Origin: Chloroflexota bacterium
GTDB lineage: Bacteria > Chloroflexota > Anaerolineae > Aggregatilineales > Phototrophicaceae
Direction of reading: 5' to 3'
Assembly: GCA_013388745.1 (NCBI GenBank)
Contig: JACAER010000016.1
Coordinates: 124,001 to 188,000, forward strand
Length of the DNA: 64,000 nucleotides
Part shown: positions 1 through 8,373 of the stretch, piece by piece
Layout of the letters: every line of letters begins with the position of its first letter
Numbering within the stretch: the stretch's first letter is position 1
Notes under the pieces: model-generated
Database searches by the model: none
What the model was told of the DNA's origin: nothing
The model's input: only the letters and a program-made list of their open reading frames with translations
Made by a program: the position numbers and the translations under genes

Positions 1-738
1 CGCGATGTACAGCATCTCGCGCGCGATCGGTTCGTAGCGGATGCTGTAGCCCAGATCGCGCAGGATGGTCAGCGCGCTGTCGCGAGTGACGCCGCTCAAA
101 ATTGACTGCCAGACACCCGGTGTGTACACCACCTCATCAATAATAACGAACAGATTTTCGCCCGCGCCTTCGCTTACATAACCGTTGATGTCCAGCGCGA
201 TGCCTTCGGCAAAGCCATTGTCATGCGCTTCCATGCTGACAAATTGGCTGTTGATATACTGCCCGCCGATTTTTGCCAGCGAAGCAAAGGTATCGGGCGC
301 CATACGCCGCCACGAACTGACCTGCACATCAACACCGTTGTCGATGGCTTCGCTGCCGAGATACCGTCCCCACTCCATGGTAAAGATCACCATCTCTACA
401 GGGTTTTTGCGCCCTTCCAGCCCGATAGCGCCCGCACCGCGATACACCAGAGGACGCACATAACAGGCTTCGTGCTTGTTGCGCCGGATCGTCTCGACAA
501 TCGCGCTGTTGATATCGTTCTCGCTGTAGGGCAGTTCAAGGCGCGCGATCTTGCAGGAATTGATGAGGCGGCGGGTGTGCGGCTGCATACGGAACACTGC
601 CGGTCCCTGTGGCGTCGCGTAGGCACGGATGCCTTCAAAGACGCTGGAGCCATAGTGCAGCGCGTGCGTGGTCACATGCACGGTTGCCTCTTCCCACTTA
701 ATGAACTGCCCGTTTCTCCAAATAAACTCAGATGGCAT
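1..738 (-). CDS. ilvE: Branched-chain amino acid aminotransferase (partial, C-terminus cut by window edge)
   Basis: PLP fold-type IV aminotransferase that interconverts Leu/Ile/Val and their 2-oxo acids with glutamate. The frame starts MPSEFIWRNG and runs about 246 codons to base 1 without a stop, so the last fifth or so is missing. Visible family features are the N-terminal THALHYGSSVFEGIRAY block and LAKIGGQYINSQ, whose Lys should be the Schiff-base residue. A second, clearly different homologue lies at 60067-61014. It is preceded on the same strand by a 63-codon gene (44-nt gap) and, further up, by a leader peptide and terminator that look like an attenuator. That context supports a biosynthetic, amino-acid-responsive role. 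D-amino acid transaminase is the nearest alternative family. Confidence 0.9.
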   Translation of the reverse strand, partial: MPSEFIWRNGQFIKWEEATVHVTTHALHYGSSVFEGIRAYATPQGPAVFRMQPHTRRLINSCKIARLELPYSENDINSAIVETIRRNKHEACYVRPLVYRGAGAIGLEGRKNPVEMVIFTMEWGRYLGSEAIDNGVDVQVSSWRRMAPDTFASLAKIGGQYINSQFVSMEAHDNGFAEGIALDINGYVSEGAGENLFVIIDEVVYTPGVWQSILSGVTRDSALTILRDLGYSIRYEPIAREMLYIA

Positions 739-782
739 GGATGTTGTCTCCGTCAGGTAATGAAAAACAAAACGCGCCTGGC

Positions 783-974
783 CTAATCTTCGGGATTGTA
801 GATATCGGCAAGCGCGTCGTGTGTCGGCGAAAGGGTCTCGCTGTCATAAAAGCGCGGCAGGGGCTGCTCATCCTGCGGCGCTGCCACAGCCTCAGCCGCC
901 TGTTGATAAGGTTCCGTCCAGGGGCTGGTGCTGTATTCGGCATAAACGTAGCCATTATTTTTCTGCGGTGCCAT
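783..974 (-). CDS. Small hypothetical protein upstream of ilvE (63 aa)
   Basis: Not recognised. The product starts MAPQKNNGYVYAEYS, is acidic, rich in Tyr, Pro and Ala, has no membrane segment or signal peptide, and is probably largely disordered. An AGGAG Shine-Dalgarno lies 9 nt before the ATG, which is good evidence that it is translated. It sits between a terminator hairpin (1001-1029) and ilvE. Only about 25 nt separate hairpin and start, so its transcription probably depends on read-through of that hairpin. It may be cotranscribed with ilvE. Confidence 0.65.
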   Translation of the reverse strand: MAPQKNNGYVYAEYSTSPWTEPYQQAAEAVAAPQDEQPLPRFYDSETLSPTHDALADIYNPED

Positions 975-1000
975 GGTATTTTGCTCCTGCTCTCCAAACG

Positions 1001-1029
1001 AAAACAGCCCCCGGCTTGGGGGCTGTTTT
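1001..1029 (-). terminator. Terminator/attenuator hairpin upstream of the 63-aa gene and ilvE
   Basis: Perfect 12-bp stem (1018-1029 with 1001-1012) around a 5-nt loop (1013-1017), with a C/G-rich core. On the minus strand the distal arm ends in TTTT, followed by CGTTT. It lies downstream of a short Leu/Ile/Val-rich ORF and upstream of two genes on the same strand. That position fits an attenuator better than a simple gene-end terminator. Confidence 0.8.
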
Positions 1030-1074
1030 GTTGCAACCGTGACTGTGATTTACGTCCGCGCGCCACCCAAGCCG
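1001..1074 (-). promoter_or_regulatory. Putative antiterminator/terminator switch (branched-chain amino acid attenuator)
   Basis: On the minus-strand RNA, CGGCUUGGG (1074-1066) begins immediately after the leader-peptide stop codon. It is perfectly complementary over 9 bp to CCCAAGCCG (1020-1012), which covers the inner 3 bp, the loop and the first base of the distal arm of the terminator. A ribosome at the stop codon would cover the first strand and favour the terminator. A ribosome stalled earlier at Leu/Ile/Val codons would leave it free to pair. I could not find a convincing protector strand inside the leader, so the model is incomplete. Confidence 0.55.
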
Positions 1075-1143
1075 TTATAACCCGCCGCTAAGGACGAGTA
1101 CAATAACGCTAATAAGGATGAGGCCGAACGACAACTTTTTCAT
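1075..1143 (-). CDS. Leader peptide, 22 aa, rich in Leu/Ile/Val
   Basis: ATG AAA AAG TTG, then a run including LILISVIVLVL, ending Gly-Gly-Leu-stop. Twelve of 22 residues are branched-chain (6 Leu, 3 Ile, 3 Val). None of the Leu or Val codons is CTG or GTG, the codons common in the surrounding genes; instead TTG, CTC, CTT, TTA, GTT, GTA and GTC are used. It lies about 33 nt after a candidate promoter and 45 nt before a strong terminator, upstream of ilvE. The ribosome site is weak (GGAC about 9 nt upstream). The alternative is a genuine single-pass membrane micropeptide, which the MKK start would also suit. Confidence 0.55.
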   Translation of the reverse strand: MKKLSFGLILISVIVLVLSGGL

Positions 1144-1175
1144 GATGATCTGTCCACATCTCTGAACTGCTGCAT

Positions 1176-1204
1176 AGCGTAACGTGCTTTAAAAAGTCTG
1201 TCAA
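1176..1204 (-). promoter_or_regulatory. Candidate promoter for the ilvE leader
   Basis: Minus-strand TTGACA (1204-1199) is a perfect -35 box, followed by a 17-bp spacer and TACGCT (1181-1176) as a weak -10. Transcription would begin about 25 nt before the leader-peptide ATG. Confidence 0.5.
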
Positions 1205-1262
1205 TGTTTGGCTGTGAAATTGATTACATTGCGCCGAATTTTATATATTTTTACACCTTGCT

Positions 1263-1281
1263 ATTGTGCATGGCACACAAT
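1263..1281. repeat. Inverted repeat ATTGTG-N7-CACAAT
   Basis: Two 6-bp arms (1263-1268 and 1276-1281) flank a 7-bp spacer. The site lies in the 190-bp gap between argH and the ilvE leader promoter, about 60 bp upstream of the -35. The same half-site pair recurs at 53122-53136 with a 3-bp spacer. It could be an operator. The rest of this gap is AT-rich and shows nothing else I can name. Confidence 0.3.
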
Positions 1282-1335
1282 CGACACTCATCAGATGCTC
1301 AGAGACGACCAAAACAGCACATCACCCTAAACTGC

Positions 1336-2706
1336 CTATCTGGAGAGCAGCGCTTTTGCCGCTTCGATCTGCTGCGCGACCGCAGAAGGCGCGGTGCCGC
1401 CCGCAGCGCTGCGGCGGGCTACTGCGGCGTCAAAATCAAACACTTCCCGCACATCTTCGGCGAACAACGGCGAAAGCTGGCGCAGCGAATCCAGCGGCAG
1501 TTGTGAAAGGCGCGCCGCAGCCGCCTGCGCCGCGCGGACAGCCTGCCCGACCACATGATGCGCTTGGCGGAAGGGCAGCCCGTTTTTCACCAGATAATCG
1601 GCCAGATCCGTCGCCAGAAGATCATCGCCCAGGGCCGCGCGCATTTTTTCGGCGTCGAGCTTCAGCGTGCGGATCACAGCGGTCAAAACGGGCAGCAGCA
1701 GCTTCACCGTATCCACCGCGTCGAAGAGCGCTTCTTTGTCTTCCTGCAAATCTTTGTTGTAGCCGCTGGGCAAGCCTTTAAGCGTGGTCATCAGCCCCGA
1801 CAAATGACCGATTAAACGCCCGCTTTTGCCCCGCGCCAATTCCAGCGGATCGGGGTTGCGCTTCTGCGGCATCAGGCTGGAACCGGTGCTGTAGCGATCA
1901 TCCAGGGCAATAAAGCCGAACAACGGATTGCTGTAGATGATGACATCCTCCGCCAGACGGCTGAGATGTGTGCCGGCCAGCGCCAGCGCAAATAAGGTCT
2001 CCGCCGCGAAATCGCGATCACTCACAGCGTCCAGACTGTTCGACGAGCACGTGTCAAAGCCAAGCGTTTTTGCCAGTTGGTCGCGATCGATGGCGAAGGG
2101 CGTCCCGGCCAGCGCGCCCGAACCGAGCGGAGAAACTGCCGTGCGGCGGCGGGCGTCGCGCAAGCGCTCGCGATCACGCGCCAGCATCCAGAAAAAACTC
2201 AGCAACCAATGCGCGACGCTGATCGGCTGCGCGGGCTGCAAATGCGTATAGCCAGGCAAAAGCGTTTCGGTATGTGCCTGCGCTTTTTCCAGCAGCGCGG
2301 CTTGCAGGCTGTGCAACAGACCATCGATTTCGTCGATCGCATCCATGACCCACAGACGAAAATCCGTCGCCACCTGATCGTTGCGGCTGCGCCCGGTGTG
2401 CAGTTTGCCGCCGACTGCGCCGATGAGTTCTGTCAGCCGCCGTTCAACCGCCGTGTGGATGTCCTCATCGCCTGCTTGAAACACAAACGCGCCACTTTCA
2501 AATTCACCGCGCACCACTTCCAGTCCAGCGAGGATGCTTTCGGCTTCTTCGCGAGTGATGATACCTGCCGCTGCAATGGCGCGCGCGTAAGCCATGCTGC
2601 CGGCGATGTCCTGTCGCCACATGCGGCGATCAAAGCCAATGCTGTCGTTCAGCGCGCGCAAGTCGTGATCGCTGGGTTCCGCGAAACGTCCGCCCCAAAG
2701 TGCCAT
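1336..2706 (-). CDS. argH: Argininosuccinate lyase
   Basis: Last step of arginine synthesis: argininosuccinate to arginine plus fumarate. The 456-aa product has normal family length. MALWGGRF at the N-terminus, the substrate-binding TGRSRNDQ segment and the fumarase-superfamily signature GSSLMPQKRNP (the mobile loop with the catalytic Ser) are all visible. It is transcribed away from the DUF4188-like gene at 2770. argG lies on the same strand 620 bp upstream, so the two genes are near each other but not obviously one transcript. Confidence 0.97.
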   Translation of the reverse strand: MALWGGRFAEPSDHDLRALNDSIGFDRRMWRQDIAGSMAYARAIAAAGIITREEAESILAGLEVVRGEFESGAFVFQAGDEDIHTAVERRLTELIGAVGGKLHTGRSRNDQVATDFRLWVMDAIDEIDGLLHSLQAALLEKAQAHTETLLPGYTHLQPAQPISVAHWLLSFFWMLARDRERLRDARRRTAVSPLGSGALAGTPFAIDRDQLAKTLGFDTCSSNSLDAVSDRDFAAETLFALALAGTHLSRLAEDVIIYSNPLFGFIALDDRYSTGSSLMPQKRNPDPLELARGKSGRLIGHLSGLMTTLKGLPSGYNKDLQEDKEALFDAVDTVKLLLPVLTAVIRTLKLDAEKMRAALGDDLLATDLADYLVKNGLPFRQAHHVVGQAVRAAQAAAARLSQLPLDSLRQLSPLFAEDVREVFDFDAAVARRSAAGGTAPSAVAQQIEAAKALLSR

Positions 2707-2769
2707 ACTCGCCTGCTCCAGGAATTCGTTATAGAGTTATCTTATCGTCCTACGCTGCGGAGAAATGTC

Positions 2770-3294
2770 ATGACTGCTGTGATTCGCGAGAAATATACAG
2801 TACAACTGGATGAAGCGCGTATTCTTTTTCTGGTCGGCGGGCACGCCAACAATGTTTTCGCTTTCTGGGACTGGTTCTGGGTGGCGCGCGCCTTTCTCAA
2901 TCTCATTCGCTACCTGCGTAAACACCCGGATACAGGTTTTTTGTCGGGACATCTTTATCTGCGTGTGTTTCCGTTCGGCATGATGCTGCAATCATACTGG
3001 CGTTCCTTTGATGATCTGGAGCACTTCGCGCGCGCTAAAAACCAACCGCATCTGCAAGCCTGGACGCGCTATATGCAGCACACCATGAAACACGGGCACA
3101 TGGCAATCTGGCACGAAACCTACCACATCGAGCCGGGCAAATTCGAAGCGGTGTACGGTAACAGCGCGCCCTATGGATTGGCCAAAAACGCGACGGTTGT
3201 CCTGACGCATGGCCGCCAGCACAACGCGCGTGGACGTATGAATCCACAGGATCAGCAGGTTGCCGAAGAACCGCTGATCCCTATCGCTCAATGA
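2770..3294 (+). CDS. DUF4188-like (monooxygenase-like) protein
   Basis: 174-aa protein starting MTAVIREKYTVQL, chosen because GGAG lies 7 nt upstream; the open frame further 5' lies opposite argH and is not coding. It resembles DUF4188 proteins, a small ferredoxin-like-fold family related to phenylacetaldoxime dehydratase/monooxygenases, with His and aromatic residues in HMAIWHETYHI and the segment FEAVYGNSAPYGLA. No catalytic role can be assigned. It is inserted on the opposite strand between argH and argG. Confidence 0.7.
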   Translation: MTAVIREKYTVQLDEARILFLVGGHANNVFAFWDWFWVARAFLNLIRYLRKHPDTGFLSGHLYLRVFPFGMMLQSYWRSFDDLEHFARAKNQPHLQAWTRYMQHTMKHGHMAIWHETYHIEPGKFEAVYGNSAPYGLAKNATVVLTHGRQHNARGRMNPQDQQVAEEPLIPIAQ

Positions 3295-3323
3295 CAGACT
3301 GTCGCGCGCCCGCCGCATGATCT

Positions 3324-4574
3324 TTAATCGCGCAGAATCTTGGTGATGTCGGGCTTTGGCGTTTGCTCCTGCGATTTCATCAGCGATTCGACCTTCATGG
3401 GGAGACCAAACAGCTTAATAAAGCCCTCGGCATCCTTCTGATTGTAGACCGTTTCTTCGCCAAAGGTGGCGTAGTCCTCGCGGTATAGGCTGTAGGGACT
3501 TTTGCGCCCGGCAGCGATGATGTTTCCCTTGTACAACTTCAGCCGCACAACACCTGTGACAGTCTGCTGCGTCACATTGACGAAGGCATCCAGCGCGCTG
3601 CGCAGCTTGGTGTACCACTGGCCGTTGTAGACCAGTTCGGCATATTTCAGCGCCAGCAGGTCTTTGTAGTGCATTGTCTGTTTGTCGAGGCAGATGCTTT
3701 CCAGCAGTTGGTGCGCGCGGCGCAGCACTGTGCCGGCGGGTGTTTCGTAGGCACCGCGGCTTTTCATGCCGACGAGCCGGTTTTCCACCATGTCGATGCG
3801 TCCAACGCCGTTTTTAGCGGCGATAGCATTCAGGCGTGTGAACAATTCCAGCACAGGGAGTGTTTCGCCATCCAGACTGACAGGTGTGCCCTGCTCAAAA
3901 CCGATTTCGACATACTGCGGCTCATCGGGCGCGGCCAGCGGGCTGACGCTGATCTGGTACATCGGTTCTTCTGGCTCGCTCCATGGGTCTTCCAGAATGC
4001 CGCCTTCATGACTCAGGTGAAACAGGTTGCGGTCGCGGCTGTAGATCGACTTTTCGGTGGCGGTCACAGGTACATTGAACTCGGCGGCATAGGCCAGCGC
4101 ATCTTCGCGGCTGCGGATTTCCCACTCGCGCCAGGGTGCGATCACGTGCAGTTTGGGGTTGAGCGCCATGACGGTAAGTTCAAAACGTACCTGATCATTG
4201 CCCTTGCCCGTGCAGCCGTGCGCCACTGCATCGGCATGTTCCTGTTCGGCGACAGCCACTAGATGGCGGGCGATCAGCGGGCGCGCGAACGATGTGCCCA
4301 GCAGGTACTCGCGCTCGTAGACCGCGCCGGCGCGCAGCGTGGGAAAGACAAAATCCGTCAGAAATTCTTCGCGCAGGTCTTTGATATACAGCTTGCTTGC
4401 GCCGGATTTGATCGCTTTTTCTTCCAGCCCGGTCAGTTCTTCTTCCTGCCCCAGATCGGCGCAGAAGCAGATCACTTCGCAGCCATAATTATTGCGCAGC
4501 CAGGGGACAATTACAGAGGTATCCAGGCCGCCGCTGTAGGCCAGGACTACTTTTTTGACATCTTTGCGCGTCAT
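3324..4574 (-). CDS. argG: Argininosuccinate synthase
   Basis: ATP-dependent condensation of citrulline and aspartate. The 416-aa product has normal length. The PP-loop motif AYSGGLDTS is at residues about 12-20, followed by conserved blocks including [17 protein letters not shown] lies 8 nt before the ATG. It converges on the DUF4188-like gene (29-nt gap). With argH it completes citrulline-to-arginine conversion; the carbamoylation and acetylated-intermediate genes are not in the window. Confidence 0.97.
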   Translation of the reverse strand: MTRKDVKKVVLAYSGGLDTSVIVPWLRNNYGCEVICFCADLGQEEELTGLEEKAIKSGASKLYIKDLREEFLTDFVFPTLRAGAVYEREYLLGTSFARPLIARHLVAVAEQEHADAVAHGCTGKGNDQVRFELTVMALNPKLHVIAPWREWEIRSREDALAYAAEFNVPVTATEKSIYSRDRNLFHLSHEGGILEDPWSEPEEPMYQISVSPLAAPDEPQYVEIGFEQGTPVSLDGETLPVLELFTRLNAIAAKNGVGRIDMVENRLVGMKSRGAYETPAGTVLRRAHQLLESICLDKQTMHYKDLLALKYAELVYNGQWYTKLRSALDAFVNVTQQTVTGVVRLKLYKGNIIAAGRKSPYSLYREDYATFGEETVYNQKDAEGFIKLFGLPMKVESLMKSQEQTPKPDITKILRD

Positions 4575-4789
4575 GAGAACAACCTTACGTCACGTGTTAA
4601 ATGAGGATAGGCGAAATGGTATTGCATTTGTTAAAGCTTGTCCAGTGGACTAGAAGTAAGAATTTGACTGTGCAGAACATCCAAACAGGGGAGCATGACG
4701 AAAACTCTACAACATTCAGATTTTATCTAATCTCCTATTCACATTTTCTTTCCCACTTGCGCCTACAATTAGTGTGTGACACATACGGA
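4575..4789. other. AT-rich divergent intergenic region
   Basis: About 215 bp between argG and the acyltransferase gene, clearly more AT-rich than its neighbours. It carries an 11-bp palindrome GTCCA-G-TGGAC (4640-4650) of possible operator character, and a plus-strand -10-like TACAAT (4764-4769) without a convincing -35. I see no RNA gene. Confidence 0.4.
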
Positions 4790-5833
4790 ATGGCGGACAC
4801 ACTCGTGAACCTCACTGCTTATACTGAGCCTGAAGTCTTTGACCTGCTGAAGGGCGAATGGAATGAACTGCTAGAGCGCAGCGCCTCGAATCGCATCTTT
4901 TCCACCTGGGAATGGGAGCATCTGTGGTGGCAGGCCTACTGTCCCGGCCAATTGTGGGTCATCACCTGTCGCGACGATAACGGGCGATTGCTGGGCATTG
5001 CCCCCTGGTTTATCGAGAATCGGCCCCACAAAACTGAGCCGCGCCGCATCAACATCGTGCGCAGCATCGGCTGTGTGGATGTCACAGATTATCTGGACAT
5101 CATTGTTGACCGCGATCATATTGACGTGGTAGTGGATGCGTTGGCCGCCTATGTTGATCAGCAGTGTGCGCGTTATGATGTGATTGACCTGTGCAACATC
5201 CCGGAAACCTCGCTCACGCGCGATAAGTTCGTGACGGCCCTGCAAGCGCGCGGCTATCAAGTCACGGTTAAACAGCAAGAAGTCTGCCCACGCATCGACC
5301 TACCCGACGACTTTGAGACCTATCTGGACTCGCTGGACAAAAAAGACCGCCATGAACTGCGGCGTAAACTGCGGCGCGCAGAAGGCGAGGCCAACGCCGT
5401 AAGCTGGTATATCGTGGGCAGCGAACACGATCTGCACCGCGAGTTCGAATCATTCCTGACATTGATGGCAGCCAGTTCGCCAGAGAAGGCCGAGTTCCTG
5501 CAAGACCCGCGCAACGCGATGTTTTTCAAAAACATCGTCTACGAAGCATTCAATAAGGGCTGGTTGCAGCTCAATTTCCTCACGGTGGGCGGGCAGCCCG
5601 CCGCCGCGTACCTGAATTTCGACTATGCGGGGCAAATTATGGTGTACAATTCTGGCCTCATACCGCAAACATTCGGTCACCTGAGTCCCGGAATTGTGCT
5701 TTTGTGCCATAATATCCGCCACGCGATCGAAAACGGACGCACCATTTTCGATTTCTTGCGCGGCAATGAGCGTTATAAGTATCGCATGGGAGGCAAAGAT
5801 CTCCCGGTTTACATGATGATTGCTGAGAAATAG
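4790..5833 (+). CDS. GNAT/FemAB-type acyltransferase (CelD/BioF2-like)
   Basis: About 347-aa protein of the acetyltransferase family often annotated CelD/FemAB-like (Acetyltransf_6). It has an N-terminal half with WNELLERS..FSTWEWEHLWW and a C-terminal GNAT-like half with GGQPAAAYLNFDY and the ending FDFLRGNERYKYRMG, typical of this family. Such enzymes are usually linked to surface polysaccharide or glycolipid modification; the exact substrate is unknown. The start is uncertain: ATG 4790 or GTG 4805, which has GGCGG 8 nt upstream. The glycosyltransferase gene follows after 10 nt, so the two are probably cotranscribed. Confidence 0.8.
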   Translation: MADTLVNLTAYTEPEVFDLLKGEWNELLERSASNRIFSTWEWEHLWWQAYCPGQLWVITCRDDNGRLLGIAPWFIENRPHKTEPRRINIVRSIGCVDVTDYLDIIVDRDHIDVVVDALAAYVDQQCARYDVIDLCNIPETSLTRDKFVTALQARGYQVTVKQQEVCPRIDLPDDFETYLDSLDKKDRHELRRKLRRAEGEANAVSWYIVGSEHDLHREFESFLTLMAASSPEKAEFLQDPRNAMFFKNIVYEAFNKGWLQLNFLTVGGQPAAAYLNFDYAGQIMVYNSGLIPQTFGHLSPGIVLLCHNIRHAIENGRTIFDFLRGNERYKYRMGGKDLPVYMMIAEK

Positions 5834-5843
5834 AGGGAAACCT

Positions 5844-7100
5844 ATGCAGCGCATCGCTATGTTAAGCGTACATACCAGTCCGCTGGCAGCGTTGGGCGGC
5901 AAAAAGACCGGCGGCATGAATGTCTATGTGCGTGAATTGGCGCGCGAACTAGGCAGTCGCGGCTTGCTGGTGGATATTTTCACGCGGCGCAGCACGCCTG
6001 ACGCCCCAGAAGTTGACCTTTCGATCGGCGACAATGTGCGTGTGATTCACGTGTTGGCCGGCCCGCCGATTACGCTCGACCCCGACGCAGTGTACCCATA
6101 TCTCCAGCAGTTCGCTGCTGGCGTGATTGCCTTCACCACACGCGAGCAAAGCGGCTACGATATTGTCTACAGTCACTACTGGCTCAGCGGCTTAGTGGCG
6201 CAGACCTTGCATGAAGTCTGGCAGACGCCGTTCGTGCAGATGTTCCACACGCTTGGCCACATGAAAAACCGCATCGCTTCCGCGCCGATCTCGTTGGGTG
6301 ATGCCCGTACCATGAACGAAACGCGCATCACGCAGTGGGCAGCGCGCATCATCGCAGCGACGCCTGCCGAACAGCAGCAGTTGGTTTGGCTGTATCGCGC
6401 AGACCGGCGCAAGATCGCTGTTATCCCGCCCGGCGTCAACACACAGCGTTTTCATCCGCTGGCGCAGGCCAAAGCCAAAGCACAGCTTGGGCTGCCGCCG
6501 CAAACTAGGCCGCTGCTGTTTGTTGGGCGTATCGAGCCGCTGAAGGGTATCGACACCATCTTTCAAGCGCTGCAACATTTACGCGGCGCTTCCCCCCACC
6601 TGCTGGAAAACGTCGTGCTGGGCATTGTAGGCGGCGATCCCGATAACCCCAATGACAGCGAAATCTCGCGACTGCGCCAGTTGAGCGAGAATCTTGATCT
6701 CGGTACGATGGTGCATTTCCTGGGGGCAAAAGAGCAGGCGCTGCTGCCAACCTTTTATGCTGCCGCCGAAGCGCTCATCATGCCTTCCGATTACGAATCC
6801 TTTGGCATGGTCGCCCTGGAAGCAATGGCCTCTGGCACTCCCGTGATCGCCACAGAAGTCGGCGGGCTGGCCTTTTTGGTGCGCGACGGCGAAAGCGGGC
6901 TGCTGGTGCCCGTGCGCGACCCGGCAGCGCTGGCCGCGAAAATTGGCACCCTCTTGAGCGATGCAACACTGCGCGCCCGGCTTGGGCAGCAGGCAGCAGA
7001 ACTGGCCCAGCAGTATGACTGGGCCAGGATTGCCGATCAGATTCTTCAGGTGTTTGAGACCGCGCGGCGCGGGGAGGCGATCAGCCGCCGTAGGAATTAG
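5844..7100 (+). CDS. GT4-family glycosyltransferase (MshA / sucrose-phosphate-synthase-like)
   Basis: 418-aa retaining GT-B glycosyltransferase. The N-terminal domain opens MLSVHTSPLAALGGKKTGGMNVYV, like MshA and sucrose synthases. The C-terminal nucleotide-sugar domain has LLFVGRIEPLKGID and the EX7E-type segment MPSDYESFGMVALEAMASGTPVI. AGAGGGA lies about 8 nt before the ATG. It follows the acyltransferase gene directly, so the pair may build or decorate a glycolipid. The donor and acceptor cannot be read from sequence. Its 3' end overlaps the convergent hypothetical gene by 20 nt. Confidence 0.88.
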   Translation: MQRIAMLSVHTSPLAALGGKKTGGMNVYVRELARELGSRGLLVDIFTRRSTPDAPEVDLSIGDNVRVIHVLAGPPITLDPDAVYPYLQQFAAGVIAFTTREQSGYDIVYSHYWLSGLVAQTLHEVWQTPFVQMFHTLGHMKNRIASAPISLGDARTMNETRITQWAARIIAATPAEQQQLVWLYRADRRKIAVIPPGVNTQRFHPLAQAKAKAQLGLPPQTRPLLFVGRIEPLKGIDTIFQALQHLRGASPHLLENVVLGIVGGDPDNPNDSEISRLRQLSENLDLGTMVHFLGAKEQALLPTFYAAAEALIMPSDYESFGMVALEAMASGTPVIATEVGGLAFLVRDGESGLLVPVRDPAALAAKIGTLLSDATLRARLGQQAAELAQQYDWARIADQILQVFETARRGEAISRRRN

Positions 7101-7386
7101 GAATGTCGGCCACTGCCGTGACGATATACGGCTCTTTTTCCTGCACGACTTCCGCATTGCCCGTAAACATCGTCTGCCCTTTGTGGTACAGCACATCGTT
7201 AAAACCGTCGTAACGATAGCGGCGATTGACCCAACCATAGAGGTGATGCTGAAAGACAACGTTGAACTGCACGGCGTCTTCGTCTTCCATCACCTTCTGT
7301 TCCACAATCCATACCGGAGCATATTGTTCAAGATGCGGTAACGTTTTGGCATCGCGTTTCTTCAATAGTTGTTCGGCTTTCATCAT
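7081..7386 (-). CDS. Conserved-looking hypothetical protein (101 aa)
   Basis: Not recognised. Soluble alpha/beta-looking protein starting MMKAEQLLKKRDAKTL, with a Tyr- and His-rich centre (HHLYGWVNRRYRYDGFND) and the ending VADIPNSYGG. The start was chosen because AAGGTG lies just upstream; the extension 5' of it is hydrophobic and out of character. The candidate promoter is at 7421-7449. It overlaps the 3' end of the convergent glycosyltransferase. Confidence 0.65.
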   Translation of the reverse strand: MMKAEQLLKKRDAKTLPHLEQYAPVWIVEQKVMEDEDAVQFNVVFQHHLYGWVNRRYRYDGFNDVLYHKGQTMFTGNAEVVQEKEPYIVTAVADIPNSYGG

Positions 7387-7420
7387 CCACACCTTATTTG
7401 CGCAAAACAGAACAAGACCT

Positions 7421-7449
7421 ATTGTAACCACAGCGCGCGTTAATCGCCA
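7421..7449 (-). promoter_or_regulatory. Candidate promoter for the 101-aa gene
   Basis: Minus-strand TGGCGA (7449-7444), a 17-bp spacer and TACAAT (7426-7421). The -10 is good and the -35 weak; the predicted leader is about 28 nt. Confidence 0.4.
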
Positions 7450-7556
7450 GCCGCGTATTCCTCCCTAAGCCTGTTCGACCGCGTCTATATGCCTGAATCG
7501 TCGATTTTGCCCGCATATTTCACTGAGAACCGACAATTGGCACCTGTGAACTTGTA

Positions 7557-7835
7557 CTAATCATCTAACCCGATGACTTTGATCTCCTCGTCGCTGCGCG
7601 GCGGGTTATAGCGTCCGATCAGCAGCCAGAAAAGGGCATTCAGCACGCCGGCGACGCCCAATGCCAGCCAGTATTCGCCTTCGCTGCGGTGACCCAACGC
7701 ATACTGATAGACCATGAACAGGCCGAGCACTACGCTCAGGCCGACGATGCGGCGGTGTTTCGCTTCGACACGAAACACCGTGAACAGCAGCCCGCCGTTC
7801 AAAATCGTTAATATCCCAAAAGCGCCGAGATTCAT
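7557..7835 (-). CDS. Small integral membrane protein (92 aa)
   Basis: Three predicted membrane segments: residues about 5-22 (GILTILNGGLLFTVF), 30-46 (VGLSVVLGLFMVY) and 56-73 (LALGVAGVLNALFWLLIG), with a charged C-terminal tail ending EEIKVIGLDD. No family recognised and no catalytic motif. It is divergent from the STAS gene across a 175-bp AT-rich region, in which the minus strand has TTGCAA and TAATAT with an 18-bp spacer. Confidence 0.7.
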   Translation of the reverse strand: MNLGAFGILTILNGGLLFTVFRVEAKHRRIVGLSVVLGLFMVYQYALGHRSEGEYWLALGVAGVLNALFWLLIGRYNPPRSDEEIKVIGLDD

Positions 7836-7932
7836 AAGTTGGTAAACTCACCCTGCCATCTACCGAGTTTTGCTATATTATTAGGCACAGCAGTCGAATT
7901 GCAATACAATTTCCCTCATACAGCAGATTGGC

Positions 7933-7938
7933 TATAAT
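7933..7938 (+). promoter_or_regulatory. -10 box upstream of the STAS/anti-sigma operon
   Basis: A perfect TATAAT lies 72 bp before the STAS start, in an AT-rich divergent spacer. The matching -35 is weak, so this is only a candidate. Confidence 0.4.
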
Positions 7939-8010
7939 TAAACTATTGCGATTATTAAATAGGCGTTTGCAAGCGATGAGAAACAGCCTGCGGTTCGTAG
8001 GAGTGAGAAC

Positions 8011-8346
8011 ATGATTGATATCAATGTATCCGGCCAAGAACACGTCACCCTGGTCGAAGTCAGCGGGCGCGTGGACAGTATGAATGCGAGCGAACTGGGG
8101 GGGGCGCTGGCAAAGGCCATTGACAATGGGCGCATTCTGCTGGTGCTGGATCTGGCGGGGGTCGATTATATGAGCAGCGCCGGGCTGCGCGAACTGGTGA
8201 ACTCCTTGAAGAAAGCGCAGAAGGCCACCGGCGACCTGCGCCTGGCGCAGCCTTCCGAGCGGGTGCGCGAGGTCCTGGAAATGGCCGGGCTGGATACGAT
8301 TTTCCAGATTTTCGATAATCCCAACGATGCACTCGGCAGTTTCTAG
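8011..8346 (+). CDS. Anti-sigma factor antagonist (STAS domain)
   Basis: 111-aa single STAS domain of the SpoIIAA/RsbV type. The DYMSSAGLREL motif (residues about 52-62) carries the serines where the partner kinase phosphorylates. AGGAG lies 8 nt before the ATG. It is followed after 27 nt by its presumed partner, an RsbW-like kinase. Together they form the core of a partner-switching module that releases or sequesters a sigma factor or other target. No phosphatase and no ECF/SigB-type sigma gene is adjacent, so the input and target lie elsewhere. Confidence 0.92.
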   Translation: MIDINVSGQEHVTLVEVSGRVDSMNASELGGALAKAIDNGRILLVLDLAGVDYMSSAGLRELVNSLKKAQKATGDLRLAQPSERVREVLEMAGLDTIFQIFDNPNDALGSF

Positions 8347-8373
8347 ACGCGGCTAAAGTATAGCGAGGGCGTC

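Noticed and set aside
2077..2769. Upstream in-frame extension of the DUF4188-like gene
   Set aside because: It lies opposite argH, and its residues show antisense composition; GGAG before ATG 2770 marks the true start.
4601..4789. N-terminal extension of the acyltransferase gene
   Set aside because: The DNA is AT-rich, unlike coding DNA here, and contains a likely -10 box for the gene.
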